Below, in pieces: positions 23,803-31,203 of a stretch of DNA of 64,000 nt. The stretch spans positions 1 to 64,000 of the forward strand of contig NZ_JSXI01000066.1 of the NCBI RefSeq assembly GCF_000803065.1, read 5' to 3'. The first letter of the stretch is position 1, and each line of letters starts with the position of its first letter. The notes beneath the pieces are model-generated. The model did not search any database, was not told where the DNA came from, and saw only the letters and a list, made by a program, of their open reading frames with translations. The stretch is from Sphingomonas sp. ERG5 (GTDB lineage: Bacteria; Pseudomonadota; Alphaproteobacteria; Sphingomonadales; Sphingomonadaceae). The position numbers and the translations under genes were made by a program.

Positions 23803-26757
23803 ATGATTCATGGGGGCAAATTGATATGGCTGTCTGTGCTTGCCTGTGCGACGGCCTCCGTCGCCAGAGCGGAGACCGCGCCGAGCTTTCGCTTTTCGCT
23901 GCCGCGTCAGGATCTATCCCGGTCGCTCGAGGCAGTGGGGACCATCACGCGTTCGAACATCATCTTCGCCCCGGCGGCCATCAAGGACCGCACGGCCCCG
24001 GCGCTGACAGGCAGCTATAGCGTCCCCGAAGCACTCCGCCGCCTCCTGAAAGGCTCCGGTCTTGGCTTCAGCGTTACCACGGGCGGTTCCTATATCATCT
24101 CCCGTCGTACGAGTGACCGGCCTCCCCCCACCCCTCCCGTCTACACAAAACCGCCGGCGGCGGGGTTGGAAGAGACCGAACCGATCATCGTCACCGCGTC
24201 GCGCATCGATGCGCCGGGCTTCCAGGCCCCGACCCCGACATCACATGTGACCAGAGAGAATCTGAGCATCGGCGCGCGGTCGAACGTCGCCGCCGCGTTG
24301 AACGATCTGCCGCAATTTCGCGGGACCATTTCGCCGCAAACGTCGGGCACCAATACCAGCGCCGGCATGGCACCGGTTGACCTTCGCGGCCTGGGGATCA
24401 ATCGCACGCTGGTGCTGCTGGATGGACGGCGCTTCTCCAGCGAGAATGACCTCAACACGGTACCCACCGTGTTGATCAAATCGGTCGACATCGTCACGGG
24501 CGGTGCGTCGGCAGCCTGGGGCTCCGGGGCGGTGGCGGGCGTGGTCAATATCGTGCTCGATGAGGATATCAGCGGACTCAAACTCGGCGCGCGGACGGGT
24601 ATTTCGTCACGGGGCGATGCAGCGGAACAACGCTTTGAAGGCGCCGCTGGTGCGGCATTTGCCGATGGTCGCGGGCGCGTCACGATCGGTGCCGAATATC
24701 TCGACAATCGCGGAGTCATGCCCAAGACTTCGCGCTCAACGGTGGGGCGATGGGCCATCGTTTCGGCGGGAAACGGCAATTTCATGATCGCGCCGGACGT
24801 GGGGCTTGCAAATGCCGCCCATGGCGGATTGATCCTGAGCGGCGTGTTCGCGGGCAAAGCCTTCAATCCCGACGGATCGCTGCGCGATTTTCGATATGGG
24901 ACGGTCATCGGCACCGACATGATCGGCGGGGAAGGCCCATCGAACGATGGCATCAGCGCGCTCGTCACGCCCCAGCGCCGATACAGCGCGCTCGGCCGTA
25001 TCAGCTTCGCACCCAGCGACAGCATCAAGATCACGGCAGAACTGCGCCGCTCGCGCATGTGGAACAACTATATCTGGTTTGGCGATCACAACCGGGGCAA
25101 TATCAATATCTCGCAGGACAACGCCTTTCTGTCGCCCGCGATCAGCGAACAACTGCTTGCGGCCGGTCAATCCAGCTTCAGAATGGGAAGGTTCAATTCC
25201 GACTTCCCCTTTCCCCGGATCGATTTCGAACGTGTGACGACACAAGGAACGATCGCGTTGCGGGGGACGATCGGCACCGGCTGGCGCTGGAGTGGTTATT
25301 ACAGCCATGGCGAGTATCGGAATGACATCGATACACCCGGCTTCGTGATCGGAACCAATTTCAACCAGGCGGTCGATGCGGTGCGTGATCCGGCGACCGG
25401 TCAACCGATCTGCCGCGTCAAACTCACAGATCCGTCCAGCGCCTGCATACCCATTAATCTGTTCGGCGAAGGCGCACCGTCACCGGAAGCCCTGGCCTAT
25501 ATCACGGGCACGCCACGTCAGCGCGCCACGACCAAATTGGATGTCGGCGGGCTGAGCCTTCGTGGCGAACCCGTCACGCTCTGGGCCGGACCGATCTCGA
25601 TTGCAGCGGGGATAGAGGCGCGGCGGGAATCGATCCGACAAGCGGTCGGCGCGCTCGATCTGGTCAGGGCGTTCCGGTTGTTCAACTTCGCCCCGATCTC
25701 AGGCAGTTTCACGGTCAAGGAAGCCTTTGGTGAAATCCTCGTCCCGTTGGTTCGGGACCGTCCGTTGCTGAGAAAGCTGGAGCTCAACGCGGCAGCACGC
25801 CTGTCAGACTATAATACGACCGGCCCAATCTGGTCATGGAAGCTGGGCGTGGTAAATGAACTCTTCCCAGGTTTTCGCGCCCGCTTCACGCGCTCGCGCG
25901 ACATCCGGTCGGCCAATCTTCAGGAACTCTACACGCAACTCACCACGGGCTATAATACGATCGTCGACCCGGTTAAGAATATCAGCGTCTATGTGCTCGC
26001 CAACACCGGCGGCAACCCGAATCTGAGGCCCGAGACCGCTGCCACTCTTACCGCCGGCTTCCACTATGCACCGCCCGCGATCCCCGGCTTTCATCTGTCG
26101 CTCGACTATTACAAGGTCCGCATCGACAATGTCATCACGACGATCCCGGCACAGGATCTGGTCGTGCGCTGCTTCAACCATAATCAGGCGCTGTGCGCCT
26201 ATGTCGAGCGCGACACCAACGGCAATCTCACGCGCACGATCTCGCCCTATCTGAACCTTGCCCAATACCGGACCAACGGGATCGACGCCGATCTCTCTCA
26301 GACGCTTCCGCTGAGCACGTTCTCCGACCTATCTGGCACGCTCATCTTTCGCGTGCTGGCCAGTTGGGTCGATAGCCTCACAACCGATGACGGTGTCAGC
26401 AAGATCGAATATGTTCGCTCACAAGGAAACTCCTTCAGCCTGGGCGTTCCCAAATGGCGGATCAATGGCAGCGTCGGTTATGATAGCGAAGACTTCGGCG
26501 CTCTGTTGCGCGCCCGCCACATCTCTTCGGGCAATTACAATTCCACGGTGCGGCTGCTCAACAATCATATCCCGGCCTATACCTATATCGATCTTTCCGC
26601 ACGGACACGTGTCGCCGCTGGACCGCGAACGAGGATGGAGATTTATGCCAACATCACAAATCTCTTCGACAAACAGGCACCTGACGGATCGCTCTATTCG
26701 CCCTTCTACGATGTCGTTGGCCGATACTTTTCCATGGGAGCGCGGCTCGCCTTCTGA
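23803..26757 (+). CDS. TonB-dependent receptor with STN domain
   Basis: A 984-aa receptor and signal transducer. ATG 23803 is chosen because it directly precedes a signal peptide (KLIWLSVLACATASVARAE); the upstream GTG would add a non-signal stretch. STN domain about 25-105 (FRFSLPRQDLSRSLEAVG, SGLGFSVTTGGSYIISRR), a Pro-rich linker, TonB box IIVTASRID, plug (VDLRGLGINRTLVLLDGRR, SAAWGSGAVAGVVNI) and a barrel ending MGARLAF. It is closely similar to the receptor at 16497-19196 apart from the added STN part. It completes a sigma-FecR-receptor signalling unit that probably induces the peptidase and both receptors. Confidence 0.92.
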   Translation: MIHGGKLIWLSVLACATASVARAETAPSFRFSLPRQDLSRSLEAVGTITRSNIIFAPAAIKDRTAPALTGSYSVPEALRRLLKGSGLGFSVTTGGSYIISRRTSDRPPPTPPVYTKPPAAGLEETEPIIVTASRIDAPGFQAPTPTSHVTRENLSIGARSNVAAALNDLPQFRGTISPQTSGTNTSAGMAPVDLRGLGINRTLVLLDGRRFSSENDLNTVPTVLIKSVDIVTGGASAAWGSGAVAGVVNIVLDEDISGLKLGARTGISSRGDAAEQRFEGAAGAAFADGRGRVTIGAEYLDNRGVMPKTSRSTVGRWAIVSAGNGNFMIAPDVGLANAAHGGLILSGVFAGKAFNPDGSLRDFRYGTVIGTDMIGGEGPSNDGISALVTPQRRYSALGRISFAPSDSIKITAELRRSRMWNNYIWFGDHNRGNINISQDNAFLSPAISEQLLAAGQSSFRMGRFNSDFPFPRIDFERVTTQGTIALRGTIGTGWRWSGYYSHGEYRNDIDTPGFVIGTNFNQAVDAVRDPATGQPICRVKLTDPSSACIPINLFGEGAPSPEALAYITGTPRQRATTKLDVGGLSLRGEPVTLWAGPISIAAGIEARRESIRQAVGALDLVRAFRLFNFAPISGSFTVKEAFGEILVPLVRDRPLLRKLELNAAARLSDYNTTGPIWSWKLGVVNELFPGFRARFTRSRDIRSANLQELYTQLTTGYNTIVDPVKNISVYVLANTGGNPNLRPETAATLTAGFHYAPPAIPGFHLSLDYYKVRIDNVITTIPAQDLVVRCFNHNQALCAYVERDTNGNLTRTISPYLNLAQYRTNGIDADLSQTLPLSTFSDLSGTLIFRVLASWVDSLTTDDGVSKIEYVRSQGNSFSLGVPKWRINGSVGYDSEDFGALLRARHISSGNYNSTVRLLNNHIPAYTYIDLSARTRVAAGPRTRMEIYANITNLFDKQAPDGSLYSPFYDVVGRYFSMGARLAF

Positions 26758-26895
26758 ACGCTCGGAGCGCTCCTCGGCCCGGGTCGACCGTTATCGCGCA
26801 GCAGGAGGTAATCATGCGCTCGGCTCTCTTTTCCGATGGACCCGAATCATCTTCGCCGCTAGCGGGCGTGCCCTCTTTCCACAGGAGTATCCCCG

Positions 26896-27171
26896 ATGAA
26901 CAATACCGACCTCACCGACAAGATTGCCGCCGCCCATGACCTGACCAAGGCCGACGCCAAGAAGCTGATCGACGGCGTATTTGGCGCGATTGCCGATGCG
27001 GCCGCCGGCGGCGAGGAAGTATCGCTGAACGGCTTCGGCAAGTTCAAGGTCAAGGAGAGTCCGGCGCGGGAGGGCCGCAATCCGGCGACCGGCGCAACCA
27101 TCCAGATCGCGGCATCGAAGAAGCTCGGCTTTTCCGCCGCCAAGGCGCTCAAGGATAAGCTCAACGGCTAA
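26896..27171 (+). CDS. HU family DNA-binding protein
   Basis: A 91-residue histone-like protein. The N-terminal dimerisation helices (LTDKIAAAHDLTKADAKKLI) precede the HU signature GFGKFKVKESPAREGRNPATG, in which the Pro of RNPATG intercalates DNA, and the C-terminal strand and helix (IQIAASKKLGFSAAKALK). ATG 26896 has AGGAG upstream. It stands alone with its own strong terminator and is probably expressed at high level as a nucleoid protein. Confidence 0.95.
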   Translation: MNNTDLTDKIAAAHDLTKADAKKLIDGVFGAIADAAAGGEEVSLNGFGKFKVKESPAREGRNPATGATIQIAASKKLGFSAAKALKDKLNG

Positions 27172-27188
27172 TCGACAGCGATAAACCG

Positions 27189-27214
27189 GGGTGCTCCTTG
27201 AGTGAGGAGCACCC
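27189..27214 (+). terminator. Rho-independent-type terminator of the HU gene
   Basis: Perfect 10-bp stem GGGTGCTCCT / AGGAGCACCC with loop TGAGTG, starting 17 bp after the HU stop and followed by TTGCATTGCTCTTCTC. The T tract is weak but the hairpin is strong. Confidence 0.75.
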
Positions 27215-27637
27215 TTGCATTGCTCTTCTCATCCAGCAGCGGCGAGGCCCAATCCAACTGACAGGCTAGCCTGATCACCAGGGGGTAGGATCTGAACGGT
27301 TCTCCAAAGCCCCATTTCCACGCAGAAAGCTGGAAACAACGCGGCCAGAGACTGCAGAACCGCTGGGTTGCCCTCTAGACATGCGGTTGGTGCCACCCAT
27401 CATTTCGACCAGGCTTGGCCGATTCAGGTCAAGATCGATCGCTTTGAGGCGATCAGCAGCCCTACAACTGACACGGCGAGACACTCCCCTGCTTTGTCGG
27501 CACGCACCGTCGATCAGCAGAATAGCGATCGCTGCCCTGAACATTACGGCTTTCTCAGCGATTCTCGCCATATTGCGGAAAAGCCTCAAGATAACATATA
27601 GTTCCGATCCTCTAACTCGCCGCGCTCCGCGAGCTTG
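27215..27637. other. Gene-free stretch before the crotonase gene
   Basis: About 420 bp. Small frames on both strands have neither ribosome-binding sites nor family resemblance. Composition turns AT-rich at the right end, where the promoter/operator begins. Confidence 0.5.
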
Positions 27638-27658
27638 AATTTATATAATAGTTAAATT
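27638..27658 (+). promoter_or_regulatory. AT-rich operator/promoter copy A, upstream of crotonase gene
   Basis: AATTTATATA, a central A, then TAGTTAAATT. The right arm is identical to the right arm of the perfect palindrome at 28746-28766 and the left arm differs at two or three positions. It lies 24 bp before the crotonase start, and the ribosome-binding site GGAGGACA is also shared with copy B. Probably a repressor site overlapping the promoter. Confidence 0.55.
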
Positions 27659-27682
27659 ACTCCCGCGCTCACGGAGGACAAT

Positions 27683-28486
27683 ATGAGCAATGTGCTTGAA
27701 CATACCGAAGCCCATGTCGCCACAATCACATTGAACCGGCCGGAAAGGCACAACGCGCTTAACCAAGCCATGATCGAGCATCTTCGCGCAGCGCTGAACC
27801 AAGCGATGAACGACAATGACGTCCGCGCCATTATCCTCACCGGAACGGGTAGTCGTGCGTTCTGCGCTGGCCAAGACCTGGTCGATACGCTCGAGATGCA
27901 GGAGATAGCGGCGCGCGCAATCGTGGACGAGCTTCAGGACATCACCCGCCTTATCCTGTACGGGGACAAGATCGTGATCGGTGCCGTCAACGGCTGTGCG
28001 GTCGGCAGCGGGTTTGAGCTGGCGATGAATTGCGACCTTTCGATATGGTCGTCCACCGCAGGAGCATTTCTCCCTGAACTCGCGCTGGGTTTGGGTGCCT
28101 CCGGCGCATCGACCTGGCTCCTCCCCCATCTGGTTGGCTGGCACCGAGCCAATGCCCTGTTTTTGCTCGGAGAATGGCAGACAGCGCAAGCACTGCACAC
28201 CATTGGCCTGGCCCATGCGGTTGTTTCCGGAGAGGATTTGAGAGACGAAACCTTCCGGCTCGCGACCCGCATTGCCGACCTGCCCCGAGAAGCCGCGTCC
28301 GCGCTCAAGCGCGCCAGAATCGCTCCTCATTGTGCCGCAATCGAGGATGCCCTTTGGAGGGAGGCCGAAAATCTGGTCAATCGCATGACGGATCCGGACA
28401 CGCACAGGCGCATGCGGTGCCATTCCTCCGCCCTGAGCCGGAGACACCATTCATCAATATCGTCACATCTGCGAGAATCTTTATGA
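27683..28486 (+). CDS. Enoyl-CoA hydratase/isomerase (crotonase) family protein
   Basis: A 267-aa cytoplasmic CoA-thioester enzyme. Fold signatures: ITLNRPERHNALNQAM, oxyanion-hole strand GSRAFCAGQDL (about 51-61), second oxyanion element GAVNGCAVGSGFELAMNCDL (about 98-117) and PELALGLGASGAST, retaining one acidic residue at the usual catalytic-loop Glu position. The second catalytic Glu of true hydratases does not seem to be present (LFLLGE region), so an isomerase or other crotonase chemistry is possible. Residues after DPDTHRRM form an atypical Ser/His/Arg-rich tail, suggesting a frameshifted 3' end. It is monocistronic behind an operator shared with the ABC operon. Confidence 0.85.
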   Translation: MSNVLEHTEAHVATITLNRPERHNALNQAMIEHLRAALNQAMNDNDVRAIILTGTGSRAFCAGQDLVDTLEMQEIAARAIVDELQDITRLILYGDKIVIGAVNGCAVGSGFELAMNCDLSIWSSTAGAFLPELALGLGASGASTWLLPHLVGWHRANALFLLGEWQTAQALHTIGLAHAVVSGEDLRDETFRLATRIADLPREAASALKRARIAPHCAAIEDALWREAENLVNRMTDPDTHRRMRCHSSALSRRHHSSISSHLRESL

Positions 28487-28745
28487 AAGCAGCACCGATA
28501 CCTAGCGTCGAAGCGGAATGGACAGCCAGCGCGGCAGGGCACGAGCTGAATCCACCGCAGCGACGGCTTCGGCAATGATCCCTTCTTGAACAACGCGAAG
28601 TCCGCCAAGCGCCGAGGGCGTGAGTCGCAATCACACCCGATGCCATTCGTTTCACTTTCAGCTCAGCAGTCAGCGCGCCAATGCTAGAAAATGACTTTTT
28701 TCTAATGGCCTACGAGCCTCTCCCTGCGACCATTCCACGGGGTTG

Positions 28746-28766
28746 AATTTAACTATTAGTTAAATT
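28746..28766 (+). promoter_or_regulatory. Perfect AT-rich palindrome (operator copy B), upstream of ABC operon
   Basis: Arms AATTTAACTA and TAGTTAAATT around a single T: a perfect 21-bp dyad. It lies 26 bp before the ABC start at 28793. Size and symmetry suit a dimeric repressor. It is almost the same as copy A ahead of the crotonase gene. The ~290 bp from 28487 to here otherwise hold no gene that I can support. Confidence 0.65.
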
Positions 28767-28792
28767 ACCTATCCATGCTCATGGAGGACAGT

Positions 28793-29731
28793 ATGAGCCA
28801 TCTGAGCAAGAACGATGCCCCCGCGATTGAGACTTACGGGCTGGGCAAGCGATTTGGAGGACAATGGGCGGTCGATGCGATCGACCTGCGGGTCGAGCCG
28901 GGTGAGATTTACGGGTTTTTGGGCTGCAACGGCGCAGGGAAAACCACTGCGATCCGCCTTATCCTGGGGCTGTTGCGCCCGACCTGCGGTATCGTACGGG
29001 TCTTCAACCATGACGTGGTGCGCGATCGGCGCGGTGCGGCGCGACATACAGGCTCGCTGCTCGATGCGCGCGCGACCTATGATCATCTGAGCGGGCGGGA
29101 AAATCTCGACTGTACGCGGCGCTTGCTTGGGCTTTCGGCGAAGGAAATCGACCGGGTGCTCGAGATCGTCGACATGTCCGCCGACGCCAATCGCCGAATG
29201 GCGCACTATTCGCTGGGCATGCGCCAGCGGCTGGGTCTTGCCCGCGCATTGCTGGGAGAACCCCGATTGCTGGTGCTCGATGAACCAATGAACGGCCTTG
29301 ATCCCGATGGCATCCGCGATATGCGCGCCGCCATATCCCATCTGCCGGAACGAAGCGGTGTCACAGTGTTTCTCTCAAGCCATCTGTTGTCGGAGGTCGA
29401 GCAGGTCGCCACCCATATCGGCCTGATGCATGATGGCAGGCTTGTTCGGCAGGGCCCGATCGGCGAACTGCTGGGTCAGGCTTCACCTGAGCTCTTTCTG
29501 CGAACCGGCGACGTACCGAGAGCCTTACGGATTCTGCATGACGCTGGGTATTCGGCCACACCTGACGGGGACGGCGTGCGAGTGGACGTCTGTGGTAGCG
29601 ATGCGGAAGCCGCGGTGATTAATCGCGGCCTCATAGAATCCGGACTGGAGGTGGCGGAGTTGGCTATCCGCGGTCGCACGCTCGAGACGCTGTACATGCA
29701 GACACGGCATGATCGAAAGGAGGCAGCGTGA
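28793..29731 (+). CDS. ABC transporter ATP-binding protein
   Basis: A 312-aa ATPase. Walker A GCNGAGKTT (about 42-50), Q-loop region GSLLDARATYDHLSGREN, signature LGMRQRLGLARALLG, Walker B LLVLDEPMNGLDPDG, H-loop SSHLLSEVEQ. The C-terminal ~90 residues are the regulatory extension common in ABC-2-type drug/lantibiotic-immunity exporters. ATG 28793 is chosen for the GGAGGACAGT upstream; two earlier ATGs (28775, 28781) lie in or before that site. It pairs with the permease whose start overlaps its stop. Confidence 0.92.
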   Translation: MSHLSKNDAPAIETYGLGKRFGGQWAVDAIDLRVEPGEIYGFLGCNGAGKTTAIRLILGLLRPTCGIVRVFNHDVVRDRRGAARHTGSLLDARATYDHLSGRENLDCTRRLLGLSAKEIDRVLEIVDMSADANRRMAHYSLGMRQRLGLARALLGEPRLLVLDEPMNGLDPDGIRDMRAAISHLPERSGVTVFLSSHLLSEVEQVATHIGLMHDGRLVRQGPIGELLGQASPELFLRTGDVPRALRILHDAGYSATPDGDGVRVDVCGSDAEAAVINRGLIESGLEVAELAIRGRTLETLYMQTRHDRKEAA

Positions 29732-30450
29732 TGCTCACTGCCCTGTTCGTCGAATTCCGCAAACTCAAGGGTTCGCTGGCCTTGGTCCTGTGCCTTATCG
29801 CACCCGCTCTCGTCGCCATTCTCATGGCCCTGATCTGCTTGCGTCAGCCGGCGATGAGTTGGACCCTGGTGCTGACCGAAACGACCGGTCTCTGGTCCTT
29901 CTTCGTATTGCCCATGACGGTTACCGCGCTCAGTATCCTTCTCGCCCAGATCGAACACGCGCCGCGCGCCTGGGACCATATCCTCGCCTTGCCCATTCCG
30001 CGCTGGCATCTGTTCGCCGCGAAATCAGCGATGATGATCATCCTGATTGCGGTCATGTCGATATTGCTGGCGGTGGACGTCCGCATTGCAGGCGCATTGC
30101 TCGCCTTCTGGGATCCAGCAAGGGCTGCCACGGGCGGCTTCTCGTGGGAACTCGCCGCAAGGCTGCTGGGCAACATCTGGATGACCTCATGGTTCATGGG
30201 GATGCTCCAGCTCTGGGTTGCATTGTGTTTCCGGAGCTTCGTCGTCCCATTGACGCTCGGTCTTGGAGGCACGTTCGTAGCGGTTGCAACCTTTGGCGGA
30301 CACGAAGCGATGTTTGTGCCATGGGCGATGCCGGTGAGCCTGCTCACCAAGGATGTGGCGCGCGCGGCGCTGGCGATACAGATGGGATTGCTGGGCGGTA
30401 TGTTGACCTTTGCAATGATGCTGATTCATCTCAGCCGACGGGAGATCTGA
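29731..30450 (+). CDS. ABC-2-type transporter permease
   Basis: A 239-aa inner-membrane protein with six hydrophobic segments (LALVLCLIAPALVAILMAL, LWSFFVLPMTVTALSIL, MMIILIAVMSILLAV, and others to LGGMLTFAMMLIH). The cytoplasmic start LFVEFRKLKGS and the W-rich second loop resemble permeases of bacitracin/lantibiotic self-protection exporters. The ATG overlaps the ATPase stop (TGATG). With the ATPase it probably exports or shields against a membrane-active compound; the substrate is unknown. Confidence 0.85.
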   Translation: MLTALFVEFRKLKGSLALVLCLIAPALVAILMALICLRQPAMSWTLVLTETTGLWSFFVLPMTVTALSILLAQIEHAPRAWDHILALPIPRWHLFAAKSAMMIILIAVMSILLAVDVRIAGALLAFWDPARAATGGFSWELAARLLGNIWMTSWFMGMLQLWVALCFRSFVVPLTLGLGGTFVAVATFGGHEAMFVPWAMPVSLLTKDVARAALAIQMGLLGGMLTFAMMLIHLSRREI

Positions 30451-30453
30451 GCT

Positions 30454-30960
30454 ATGCCCGGTTCATCTGGCGCTGAACTCGAGCTTGTCCGTTTCCAGCG
30501 CCGGAATCGCCAGTTCTTCATCGGGACGACCGTGGTCATTCTCGGGATCACCGCGATCATGGGGGTGACGCTTGTCGCGATGATCCTCAAGGGTCACATT
30601 CTGCAGGCCTACACGATTAAACGCCTGGCCCTGATCTGGTCACCAGCCCTTTTCTATCTGTGGGCACTGTGGACGCTCAGGGGCATATTCGGCGCGCTTG
30701 CGCGGGGTGGGATCAGCTTCCAACCAATCATAACCAGCGCACTTGCCAAGGTCGGCTGGGCGCTGCTCCTCGGCGCGCTCGCATCGCTTGTTATGGGCCC
30801 GATCCAATTGTCGGTGCTCGAACATCATGTGACCGGCTGGTTCGCGACCTTCAATGTCCCCGTACTGACATTGGGCGTGGTCGGACTGGCGCTCATTGTG
30901 TTGGCGCGCATGCTCCGCCGGGCCGCGCGGATCGAAGCCGTTCTCGGAGATTTTGTCTGA
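30454..30960 (+). CDS. DUF2975 membrane protein
   Basis: A 168-aa protein with four TM segments (FFIGTTVVILGITAIMGVTL, LALIWSPALFYLWALWTLRG, VGWALLLGALASLVMGPI, LTLGVVGLALIVLARML), the DUF2975 arrangement. Such genes nearly always sit directly before a small XRE-type regulator, as here (stop and next ATG abut). A membrane partner that controls the regulator is a reasonable but untested idea. It lies 3 bp after the permease stop, so it belongs to the ABC operon. Confidence 0.8.
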   Translation: MPGSSGAELELVRFQRRNRQFFIGTTVVILGITAIMGVTLVAMILKGHILQAYTIKRLALIWSPALFYLWALWTLRGIFGALARGGISFQPIITSALAKVGWALLLGALASLVMGPIQLSVLEHHVTGWFATFNVPVLTLGVVGLALIVLARMLRRAARIEAVLGDFV

Positions 30961-31203
30961 ATGCCAATCCGGGTAACGCTCGATGCGGTGCTGAATGCGC
31001 GAGGCGTCACCGCCAAGGCCATTGCCGAGCGCATTGGCATCAGCGAGACGCAATTATCGCTGTTTCGCTCCGGCAAGGTGCGCGGGCTACGCTTCACGAC
31101 ACTTTCCAAGCTGTGTCTCGTGCTCGATTGCGACGCGGGCGAGCTTCTCTCCTATCAACGCGATGAGAGTGATCTGCTGACCCCAGGCGATGACGATGGT
31201 TGA
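30961..31203 (+). CDS. XRE/YozG-type helix-turn-helix regulator
   Basis: An 80-residue protein that is almost only an HTH domain: VTLDAVLNARGVTAKAIAER, then IGISETQLSLFRSGKVRGLR and the CDAGELLSYQ ending typical of YozG-like regulators paired with DUF2975 proteins. It begins immediately after the DUF2975 stop and overlaps the next gene by 14 bp. It is the only DNA-binding regulator of this operon in view and so a candidate for the palindromic operators at 27638 and 28746, though small XRE proteins often prefer shorter sites. Confidence 0.85.
   Translation: MPIRVTLDAVLNARGVTAKAIAERIGISETQLSLFRSGKVRGLRFTTLSKLCLVLDCDAGELLSYQRDESDLLTPGDDDG

Noticed and set aside
19272..26757. Lasso-peptide uptake locus (isopeptidase plus sigma/FecR/TBDR)
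   Set aside because: The gene order resembles such loci, but there is no precursor, cyclase or leader-peptidase gene, and the S9 enzyme looks like a general prolyl-oligopeptidase. Kept only as an alternative.
27275..27600. Insertion-sequence remnant before the crotonase gene
   Set aside because: Short frames looked transposase-like at first glance, but there are no inverted repeats, target duplication or conserved DDE motif.
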